A stretch of 64,000 nucleotides of DNA from Mesorhizobium sp. YIM 152430 (GTDB lineage Bacteria > Pseudomonadota > Alphaproteobacteria > Rhizobiales > Rhizobiaceae): the NCBI RefSeq assembly GCF_029210365.1, contig NZ_JARGES010000056.1:1-64000 (forward strand), written 5' to 3'. This document shows, in pieces, positions 43,094 through 50,319 of the stretch (its first letter is position 1; the number at the start of each line of letters is the position of its first letter). The notes under the pieces were generated by a model that saw only the letters and a list, made by a program, of their open reading frames with translations, had not been told where the DNA came from and ran no database searches. The position numbers were made by a program, and so were the translations under genes.

Positions 43094-43115
43094 AAGGGCG
43101 GCGAAAGCCGCCCTT
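43094..43115. terminator. Bidirectional intrinsic terminator after metQ
   Basis: Perfect 9-bp stem AAGGGCGGC / GCCGCCCTT with a GAAA tetraloop. It starts 8 bases after the metQ stop and ends 2 bases before the convergent transporter stop, so it probably serves both transcripts. Only a weak pyrimidine tail follows. Confidence 0.8.
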
Positions 43116-43117
43116 CT

Positions 43118-43960
43118 CTAGAGGCGCATCAGCACGAGGCCGGCGATGACGATGAGGATGGCGAGAACGCGCTGCGCCTTGATCTTCTCGCCGAGGAACA
43201 GGATGCCGATGATCACCGCAAAGATCACGCTCGTCTCGCGCAGCGCGGCCACCAGCGCGATCGGCGCGACGGTGAAGCCCCAGATCGCGATCCAGTAGGC
43301 GCCGAGCGACAGCGCGCCGGCGATGAAGCCCGCCTTCCAGTTCTGCGCGATCATGCGCGCCGTCGCCTTGCCCTGCCGCCAGAAGGCCCAGGCAAGAAGC
43401 GGAATGCCGTTGAGCACGAACAGCCACAGCACATAGGCGTGCGGGTCCTGCCCCGTGCGGGCGCCCACACCGTCGGAGAGCGTGTAGCCGGTGATGAAGA
43501 CGGCCGTGACGAGCGCGAAGACGATCCCGCGCGGCGAGGCTCTCAGTGCCTTGATGCCGCCATCGAGCGACAGCGTCACGATGCCGAGGCCGAGCACCAC
43601 GATGCCGACCGTCGCGAAGGGCGTCAGGTCCTCCCCGAGGAGGAGGATACTGGCGCCGAGCGTCAGCATCGGCGCCGAACCGCGCGCCAGCGGATAGATC
43701 TGCCCAAGTTCGCCATGCGCATAGGCGTTGGCGAGGAAGACGTTGTAGCCGAGATGGAGGCAGACCGAGAGCGCCAGCCACGGCCACGCCTCGGCACGGG
43801 GGACGTCGACGAAGAACAGCCCCGGCAGCGCGATCAGCGCGCTCATCGCCGCCAGCATGGTCATCAGGGCAATGCGGTCGCCGCGAAAGCGCAGGACGGC
43901 GTTCCAGCCCGCGTGCATCAGGGCGGAGGCAAGGACGATGGCGATGACGGTAAGGCTCAT
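43118..43960 (-). CDS. EamA/DMT-family drug/metabolite transporter
   Basis: 280 residues, ten predicted helices in two EamA repeats; conserved ends of each repeat are seen as TLGASILLLGEDLTPFATVG and ETSVIFAVIIGILFLGEKIK. Such proteins export amino acids or other metabolites at the inner membrane. Opening MSLTVIAIVLASALMHAGWN is typical. Convergent with metNIQ, divergent from the dipeptidase gene. Substrate unknown. Confidence 0.9.
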   Translation of the reverse strand: MSLTVIAIVLASALMHAGWNAVLRFRGDRIALMTMLAAMSALIALPGLFFVDVPRAEAWPWLALSVCLHLGYNVFLANAYAHGELGQIYPLARGSAPMLTLGASILLLGEDLTPFATVGIVVLGLGIVTLSLDGGIKALRASPRGIVFALVTAVFITGYTLSDGVGARTGQDPHAYVLWLFVLNGIPLLAWAFWRQGKATARMIAQNWKAGFIAGALSLGAYWIAIWGFTVAPIALVAALRETSVIFAVIIGILFLGEKIKAQRVLAILIVIAGLVLMRL

Positions 43961-44119
43961 GGCCCCGCACTATAGCCGGCGAAGGAAAAGGACAATCTGT
44001 GCGCTTGGCCCAAGCCGCGCCGCGCCCCTAGTCCAGACGGCAATGTAGCGATTGCCTCACCGCATATATGCTCTACTGGAATTCCAACGACTTGCGACCG
44101 GAAAGCGAATCGATACCTG

Positions 44120-45184
44120 ATGCAGACACCGACACCCATCTTCGACGGCCACAACGACACGCTGCTGCGGCTTCACCTGAAGAAGAGCGCCGACCCGGTC
44201 GCCGAATTCCTGAATGGCGGCGTCGGCGGCCATATCGACCTGCCGCGCGCGCTGGAAGGCGGCTTGCGCGCCGGGCTGTTCGCGATCTTCATCCCCTCGC
44301 CCGGCAAGGAGGCCGATGTCGAGGCGATCATGAACCAGCCGACCTATGACGCGCCGCTGCCCCACCGCTGCGCGACCGATGCGGCGCTGGCCGAGACGAT
44401 GGCGATGGCCGCGCTTCTCTTCCGCATCGAGGCGGCGGCCGAAGGCCGGCTGAAGGTCTGCCGCACGGCAGCCGAGATCGCCGCCACGGTCGATGCCGGC
44501 AATCTCGCGGCCGTGCTCCACATCGAGGGTGCCGAGGCGATCGACACGGATTTCAACACTCTCGACGTGCTCCATCAGGCCGGCCTGCGCTCGCTTGGCC
44601 CGGTCTGGAGCCGGCCGAACGTTTTCGGCCACGGCGTGCCGTTCCGCTTTCCCTCTACGCCCGATACCGGCCCCGGCCTCACCGATCTCGGCCGCGAGCT
44701 TGTGCGCCGCTGCAACGCGCTCCGCGTCGCCTTCGACCTGTCGCACATCACCGAAAAGGGCTTCTGGGATGTGGCGGAACTGACCGACGCGCCGCTCATC
44801 GCCTCCCACTCCAACGCCCATGCGGTGACGCCCCACGCGCGCAATCTGACCGACGCGCAATTGAAGGCGATCGGCGAGACCGGAGGCATCGTCGGGCTGA
44901 ACTATGCCACGGCATTCCTGCGGGCCGACGGACGCATGAGGCCCGACACGCCCTTCGACGTGATGCTGTGCCATATCGATCACATGGTCGAAAAGGCCGG
45001 CATCGATTCGGTCGGCCTCGGCTCGGACTTCGACGGCGCGATGGTGCCGCAAATGTTGGGTGATGCCGCCGGCCTGCCGAAGCTGGTCGAGGCGATTCGC
45101 GCGCATGGATATGGCGAGGCGGAAATCGGAAAGCTGTGCTTCGGCAACTGGCTGCGGGTGTTGAAGGAGACGTGGGGCGGCTGA
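44120..45184 (+). CDS. Membrane-dipeptidase-type (M19) dipeptidase
   Basis: 354 residues. Zinc ligands and active-site motifs of the renal dipeptidase family: FDGHNDTLLR, LHIEGAEAI, PLIASHSNAHAV and SVGLGSDFDGAM. No signal peptide, so cytoplasmic. The family hydrolyses dipeptides including L-D and dehydro forms. In operon terms it stands alone; convergent with the phospholipase D-like gene 12 bases on. Confidence 0.93.
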   Translation: MQTPTPIFDGHNDTLLRLHLKKSADPVAEFLNGGVGGHIDLPRALEGGLRAGLFAIFIPSPGKEADVEAIMNQPTYDAPLPHRCATDAALAETMAMAALLFRIEAAAEGRLKVCRTAAEIAATVDAGNLAAVLHIEGAEAIDTDFNTLDVLHQAGLRSLGPVWSRPNVFGHGVPFRFPSTPDTGPGLTDLGRELVRRCNALRVAFDLSHITEKGFWDVAELTDAPLIASHSNAHAVTPHARNLTDAQLKAIGETGGIVGLNYATAFLRADGRMRPDTPFDVMLCHIDHMVEKAGIDSVGLGSDFDGAMVPQMLGDAAGLPKLVEAIRAHGYGEAEIGKLCFGNWLRVLKETWGG

Positions 45185-45196
45185 TCGTCCGGGGCG

Positions 45197-46474
45197 TCAG
45201 AGCTGCGTCCGAAACCAGCTCGCCGCCCAGTCCTTGGTCTTCTCCCACATTCCGCGATTGCGCCATTGCTCCAGCGTCACTTCGTCCGACAGCGCCAGAT
45301 CGGCGTCGAACACGTCGATCTGCGTCTGCGCGAAGGTCTCGTCATAGACGTTGAGGTTGGATTCGTCGTTCAGCCGGAAGGAGCGCTCGTCGAGATTGGT
45401 CGAACCGATGGTCGACCAGTGCCGGTCGATGATCAGGACTTTCGGGTGATACATGGTCGGCCGATATTCGAAGATGCGCACGCCGGCTTCGAGAAGTTCG
45501 CCCCAGAAATGGCGCGAGCCGTGGCGCACGATCGGAACGTCGGTCAGCGCGCTCGGGACGATGATGTCGACCTGAACGCCCCGCGCCCGCGCCTCGACGA
45601 GCTGCGCGATGGAAACGTCGTCGGGCACGAAATAGGCCATGGATATGCGGATATGCTCGCTCGCGCCGGCCATCGCCATCAGGAGCATCTGGTGCATGGA
45701 TTTCGAGCCGCCATTGGGCGACGACTTCACATGCTGCGCCAGAAGCTCGCCGGCCGGTTCGAGTTCGGGGTAGAAGGCGTCGCCTTGCAGCACTTCGCCG
45801 GTCGCCTCCAGCCAGTTTTCGGCGAAGGCGCCCTGCATGTCGGCGACGACCGGGCCTTCGACGCGATAATGATTGTCGCGCCATTCGTCCGGGTTGCGCG
45901 CATCGCCCAGCCACTCGTCGCCGATGCCGACGCCCCCGGTGAAGCCGATCCGCCCGTCGACGATCAAGAGCTTGCGGTGGGTGCGGTAGTTGACGCGATC
46001 GAGCGTATACCAGCGCACCGGCCGGAAGCGCTCGAAGACGACGCCGGCACCAGTCATGATCGCGATGATGTCCTCGTCGAAGGGCAGGCTGCCGACCGCG
46101 TCGACCAGCACCCGCACCGGCACCCCCTCGCGCGCCTTGGCTGCGAGCGCGTTCGCGAAAGTCAGCGCGATCTCGCCCGACCAGTAGATGTAGGTCTCGA
46201 AATTGATGCTGACTTCCGCCGCCTCGATCGCCTCCAGCATCGGCGGAAATATCTCGTCGCCATTGACCAGTGTCGAGATTGCGTGGCCGCCTGCGATATC
46301 GCCGTCGAAGACCGCGTGCATGGTGCGCAGGAAGGCCGGATCGGACACCGCGACCACATGCGGCACCGGCCGCCTGATGTCCGTTTCGTCCGGCATCAGA
46401 TTGACCGCGAGCAGGCTGAGCGCAGCGGTCGCGACGAGAAACGCGCCGATCTTGAGTGCAAACCGCCAGTCCAT
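45197..46474 (-). CDS. Phospholipase D-like / cardiolipin synthase-like membrane protein
   Basis: 425 residues with one N-terminal membrane helix (IGAFLVATAALSLLAVNLM). Two HKD motifs: THRKLLIVDGRIGFTGGVGI (first) and YHPKVLIIDRHWSTIGSTN (second). Fits the ClsB/C-type synthases that join two phosphatidylglycerols or phosphatidyl donors, and lacks the double membrane span of ClsA. It is divergent from a ClsA-like gene 134 bases away, so two PLD enzymes stand side by side. Confidence 0.87.
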   Translation of the reverse strand: MDWRFALKIGAFLVATAALSLLAVNLMPDETDIRRPVPHVVAVSDPAFLRTMHAVFDGDIAGGHAISTLVNGDEIFPPMLEAIEAAEVSINFETYIYWSGEIALTFANALAAKAREGVPVRVLVDAVGSLPFDEDIIAIMTGAGVVFERFRPVRWYTLDRVNYRTHRKLLIVDGRIGFTGGVGIGDEWLGDARNPDEWRDNHYRVEGPVVADMQGAFAENWLEATGEVLQGDAFYPELEPAGELLAQHVKSSPNGGSKSMHQMLLMAMAGASEHIRISMAYFVPDDVSIAQLVEARARGVQVDIIVPSALTDVPIVRHGSRHFWGELLEAGVRIFEYRPTMYHPKVLIIDRHWSTIGSTNLDERSFRLNDESNLNVYDETFAQTQIDVFDADLALSDEVTLEQWRNRGMWEKTKDWAASWFRTQL

Positions 46475-46607
46475 CGAACCCCCGCGCCATCCCTTCCCCC
46501 GCTTGTGCCATCAAGCGGCATCGGTTGACAGCGCGAAATGCGGCATGATCCACCGGAGGGATCGACTGGCGCCCTTTGGCGTTTGTCGAAACTGGCAAAA
46601 GGCAACG

Positions 46608-48050
46608 ATGTACGCAACGCTTCAGGAATACTGGCCCTATATCCTCTTCACGCTCGGCCTCGCCATCGGCATTCCGGCGGCGATCCATGCGGCGATGACG
46701 AAGGACGACGTGCGCGCCGCGATCGGCTGGGTCGGCATCATCCTGCTGTCGCCGATCCTCGGCGCGGTCATCTACGCGGTGGCCGGCATCAACCGCATCC
46801 GGCGCGAGACGATCGGCAAGAGCAAGTCGAGCGACGAGGTGCAGGCCGCCGCCGGCGCCGAGCCGGGCATGGGTTTCGATGCAATCCATGCCGAGCCGCG
46901 CTTCCAGGCGATCAAGACGCTGGGCGACCGCGTCTCGCCCTTCTGGCTGACTGCCGGAAACGCTGTCGAGACGCTCGAGGGCGGCGACGAGACCTATCCG
47001 GCGATGATCGCGGAGATCGACGCCGCGACACGCTTCGTCGTGATGTCGAGCTACATCTTCGACAATGACGCGGCCGGCCGGCAGGTCGCCGACGCGCTGG
47101 CGCGCGCCCGCCGGCGCGGCGTCGAGGTGCGGGTGCTGATCGACGCGGTCGGCGCGCGCTATTCGCGGCCCTCCATCCGCCGGCAGCTTCGCGACGGCGG
47201 CGTGCCGAACCGGCTCTTCCTCGGCAACATCATCGGCTTTCGCCTGCCCTACGCGAATTTGCGCAACCACCGCAAGATCATGGTCGTCGACGGGCGCGTC
47301 GGCTTCACGGGCGGCATGAACATCCGCGAGGGCTTCGTCACATCGGCCGAAAATCGCGAGCCGCATCGCGACCTTCACTTCCGCGTCACCGGCCCCGTCG
47401 TCTCGCAGTTCTTCGCCGTCTTCGCCGACGACTGGTACTTCGTCGCGAAGGAACGGCTCGACGGCCAGGTCTGGCGCACGGCGACGCCAAAGCTCTCCGG
47501 CTCGTCCATCGCCCGCGTCATCTTCTCCGGCCCCGACACGCGGCTCGACGCCACCCATGCGATGGTGATGGGCGCGGCCGCCGTCGCGCGCCATCGGCTG
47601 ATGATCGCCTCGCCCTATTTCCTGCCGGATCTCCAGATCGTCGGCGCGCTCGCCTCGGCGGCCCGGCGCGGCGTCGAGGTCGACATCGTCATTCCCGCCG
47701 CCAACAATCTGCGCCTCGTCGACTACGCGATGACGTCGCAGCTCGACCAGGTGATCGGGCCGGGCTGCCGGGTCTGGCGTTCGGACGGGCCGTTCGATCA
47801 TTCCAAGCTTCTGACCGTCGACGGCACCTGGTCGCTGATCGGCTCCTCCAACATCGACACGCGCAGTCTCAGGCTGAACTTCGAGTTCGACATGGAAATC
47901 TTCGACCGCGATTTCGCCGCCGGCATCGAGGCGCATCTGAGGCGCCGCATCGAGGGCGGCCAGGAGGAAACGCTGGTGACGCTGACCGGCCGCCCCTTCC
48001 TGAAGCGCCTGCGCAACCGGATCGTCTGGCTGGCGTCGCCCTATTTGTAG
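46608..48050 (+). CDS. cls: Cardiolipin synthase (ClsA-like)
   Basis: 480 residues, two N-terminal membrane helices (YILFTLGLAIGIPAAIHAAM and AIGWVGIILLSPILGAVIYA), then two phospholipase D domains with HKD motifs NHRKIMVVDGRVGFTGGMNI and DHSKLLTVDGTWSLIGSSNI. This is the standard bacterial Cls layout and length. It makes cardiolipin in the inner membrane. The downstream EEP-type gene is 62 bases on in the same direction and may be co-transcribed. Confidence 0.92.
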   Translation: MYATLQEYWPYILFTLGLAIGIPAAIHAAMTKDDVRAAIGWVGIILLSPILGAVIYAVAGINRIRRETIGKSKSSDEVQAAAGAEPGMGFDAIHAEPRFQAIKTLGDRVSPFWLTAGNAVETLEGGDETYPAMIAEIDAATRFVVMSSYIFDNDAAGRQVADALARARRRGVEVRVLIDAVGARYSRPSIRRQLRDGGVPNRLFLGNIIGFRLPYANLRNHRKIMVVDGRVGFTGGMNIREGFVTSAENREPHRDLHFRVTGPVVSQFFAVFADDWYFVAKERLDGQVWRTATPKLSGSSIARVIFSGPDTRLDATHAMVMGAAAVARHRLMIASPYFLPDLQIVGALASAARRGVEVDIVIPAANNLRLVDYAMTSQLDQVIGPGCRVWRSDGPFDHSKLLTVDGTWSLIGSSNIDTRSLRLNFEFDMEIFDRDFAAGIEAHLRRRIEGGQEETLVTLTGRPFLKRLRNRIVWLASPYL

Positions 48051-48112
48051 GGTAAATTGAATGTGACGGGCTGCGTTCGCCAAAACGTCATACTTGCAAC
48101 GGATTGCTGGGC

Positions 48113-49012
48113 ATGACGTTAGCAGTCACGATGCTCGACAAAACCCCGGATGACGTGATGAAGGCTTTGCGCCGCATCGGCAGGATCAAGACGATCAGGA
48201 ATTCGCGGCTCATCGCCAATCTGCGCGACGCCCAGTCCGTCTACGAGCGCCACGATGGCGCGGGCGACAGCGCCGATCTCGTCGTCGCCTCCTACAACAT
48301 CCATAAATGCGTCGGCACCGACGGCCGGTTCGATCCGATGCGCACCGCCGCCGTCATCGACGAACTGGGCGCCGACATCGTCGCCATTCAGGAGGCCGAT
48401 CGCCGCTTCGGCAAGCGCGACGGTCTGCTCGATCTTCTCCACATCGAGGAAAAGCTGGGCCTCACCCATGTTCCCGTCGCGGCCCACGCGACCGGCCATG
48501 GCTGGCACGGCAACGCGCTTCTCTACCGGGAGGGCGCGGTGCGCGACGTTCAGAAGCTGAAGCTGCCGGGCGCCGAGCCGCGCGGCGCGATTGTCGTCGA
48601 CCTCGAGGTCAAGGGCGGCGTCCTGCGCGTCATCGCGGCGCATCTCGGCCTTCTGCGCCATTCGCGCAAGCGGCAGATCGAGACACTGATCGCCGAAGTC
48701 TCCGAATGCGGCACCAAGCCGACGCTGATCCTTGGCGATTTGAACGAATGGCGGCTAGGTCGACGCTCGTCACTGACCCGCCTGCCCGCCTCCTTCGGCC
48801 CGAGCGAGGCGCTGCCGAGCTTTCCCGCGCGTTATCCCGTGCTGGCGCTCGACCGCATTTTCGGAACGCCGGAAAGCCTCGTCGCCAGGCTCGAAGTGCA
48901 TGATTCAGAGCTCGCCCGCGTCGCCTCCGACCACCGCCCGATCAAGGCGTTCATCGACATGAAGCCGGTGGCGCGGCAGGCCGGGCGCAATGCGGAAGAT
49001 GAGGCCGCCTGA
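48113..49012 (+). CDS. Endonuclease/exonuclease/phosphatase family protein
   Basis: 299 residues from ATG at 48113 (a TTG three codons earlier is possible). EEP fold motifs: VVASYNIHKCVG, DIVAIQEADRRFG (metal Glu), LRVIAAHLGLL, LILGDLNEW (catalytic Asp and Asn) and ASDHRPIKAFID (final His). Members include nucleases, sphingomyelinase-like and inositol-phosphate phosphatases. Following a cls gene, a lipid-related phosphodiesterase is possible, but nuclease activity cannot be excluded. Confidence 0.88.
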   Translation: MTLAVTMLDKTPDDVMKALRRIGRIKTIRNSRLIANLRDAQSVYERHDGAGDSADLVVASYNIHKCVGTDGRFDPMRTAAVIDELGADIVAIQEADRRFGKRDGLLDLLHIEEKLGLTHVPVAAHATGHGWHGNALLYREGAVRDVQKLKLPGAEPRGAIVVDLEVKGGVLRVIAAHLGLLRHSRKRQIETLIAEVSECGTKPTLILGDLNEWRLGRRSSLTRLPASFGPSEALPSFPARYPVLALDRIFGTPESLVARLEVHDSELARVASDHRPIKAFIDMKPVARQAGRNAEDEAA

Positions 49013-49066
49013 ACCGGAACTCCCCTGCCCCGCCGGCGTTTGGGTGGAATAACAGGAGTTACTGAA

Positions 49067-49378
49067 ATGGCAGCCACACGCACCCTCACCGACCGCGACG
49101 AAATCCGCGACTGGGCCGCGGCCCGCATGGGCTCGCCGGCCATCAGCGAGGCTTCGCCCTCCGTCGGTGGCGACGATCCGATCCTGTCGATCGTGTTCGA
49201 TCAGGCTTCCTACCAGGACCAGGATCGCGGCGCGGACGCCTCGATCGCACTCGGCGGGCGCGAGATCGTCGAATGGGACGACTGGTTCAAGATCTTCGAG
49301 GAAAAGCAGCTCGCGCTGGTGGTTTCCGAGGAAGTGCCGGGACGCAAGGATTCGTTCCACGAGATCGTCGCGAGGTAG
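49067..49378 (+). CDS. Small conserved protein upstream of Ku
   Basis: 103 residues with CAGGAG upstream. Pattern TLTDRDEIRDWAAARMGSPA, then VEWDDWFKIFEEKQLALVVS and a C-terminal SFHEIVAR. It resembles a widespread family of about 90-110 residues (I..WA..R.G.PA...W..FF..F....LA) whose members are sometimes mislabelled glucan branching enzyme. Starts a likely operon with Ku, 6 bases before it. The function is unknown; a link with the repair genes is contextual. Confidence 0.7.
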   Translation: MAATRTLTDRDEIRDWAAARMGSPAISEASPSVGGDDPILSIVFDQASYQDQDRGADASIALGGREIVEWDDWFKIFEEKQLALVVSEEVPGRKDSFHEIVAR

Positions 49379-49384
49379 GTCAAG

Positions 49385-50197
49385 ATGGCGCCGCGGTCGT
49401 TCTGGAAGGGCTATCTGAAGCTGTCGCTGGTGACATGCCCCATCTCCATGACGCCCGCGACGACCGCGCACAACAAGCTGCGCTTCCACACGATCAACGC
49501 GAAGACCGGCAACCGCGTCGAAAGCCGCTATGTCGATGCGGTGACCGGCAAGCCGCTCGGCGAGCATGACGAGATCAAGGGCTACGAGATCGGCGAGGAC
49601 AAGCACGTCATGCTGGAGGACGACGAGCTCGACGCCGTCGCCCTCGAAAGTACCCGCACCATCGACATCGAGCAGTTCGTCCCGGCCGATTCCATCGGCT
49701 GGATCTGGCTCGACAAGCCGCATTATATCGCCCCCGACGACCAGGTCGGCGAGGAAGCCTTCGCGGTCATCCGCGACGCGATGCGCGCGACGAAGAAGGT
49801 CGGCATTTCCCGCGTCGTCCTCTACCGCCGCGAGCGCGCGGTGATGCTGGAGCCACGCGGCAAGGGCATCGTGCTCTGGACCCTGCGCTATGGCGACGAG
49901 GTGCGCGAGGAGACCGAATATTTCTCCGACATCGAGCGCGACAAGCCCGAAGCGAAGCTGATGAAGCTGGTAAAGTCGCTGATCGACGACCGCTCGACCA
50001 AATGGGACCCGAAACTGGTCGAGGACCCGGTGCAGGACAAGCTCCTGAAGATCATTGCGGCGAAGAAAAAAAAGAAGAAGCCGACGCTGGCGAAGGCCAA
50101 AAGCGAGCCTGAGTTGGAGACGCCCTCCAACGTCGTTTCCATCATGGACGCGCTGAAGAAGAGCATTGCCAGCGAAAAGGCGGGGAAGAAGCGGTAG
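49385..50197 (+). CDS. ku: Ku protein (first copy) of the non-homologous end joining pathway
   Basis: 270 residues. Prokaryotic Ku core: MAPRSFWKGYLKLSLVTCPI, RFHTINAKTGNRVESRYVDA, IKGYEIGEDKHVMLEDDELD and DKPHYIAPDD, with a lysine-rich C-terminal tail (AKKKKKKPTLAKAK) that binds DNA or recruits LigD. Ku rings encircle broken DNA ends. Convergent with ligD; a second, divergent Ku copy lies on the other side of ligD. Confidence 0.95.
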   Translation: MAPRSFWKGYLKLSLVTCPISMTPATTAHNKLRFHTINAKTGNRVESRYVDAVTGKPLGEHDEIKGYEIGEDKHVMLEDDELDAVALESTRTIDIEQFVPADSIGWIWLDKPHYIAPDDQVGEEAFAVIRDAMRATKKVGISRVVLYRRERAVMLEPRGKGIVLWTLRYGDEVREETEYFSDIERDKPEAKLMKLVKSLIDDRSTKWDPKLVEDPVQDKLLKIIAAKKKKKKPTLAKAKSEPELETPSNVVSIMDALKKSIASEKAGKKR

Positions 50198-50319
50198 GCG
50201 GCAGCGCTCCCCCTCTCCGGCCGAATATCGCCGGATGATTGCCGCCATCGACGATGGCATTTCCTCGCCCCTTCGGGGGAGAGGTCGCTCGGGCGATAGC
50301 CCGAGACGGGGAGGGGACC
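50198..50319. repeat. Three-hairpin intergenic element between ku and ligD
   Basis: Three inverted repeats in series: GCCATCG-A-CGATGGC (50244-50258), CTCGCCCC-TTC-GGGGGAG (50264-50281) and CTCGGGC-GATA-GCCCGAG (50288-50305). The genes on both sides converge here, so the array can act as a bidirectional terminator. The layout also looks like the mosaic intergenic repeats of rhizobia; no second copy was noticed in this window. Confidence 0.55.

Noticed and set aside
45342-48083. 913-codon open frame on the minus strand across both PLD genes
   Set aside because: It runs antisense to the ClsA-like gene and reads into the ClsB-like gene out of frame; composition is Arg/Asp/His rich as expected of a shadow in high-GC DNA.
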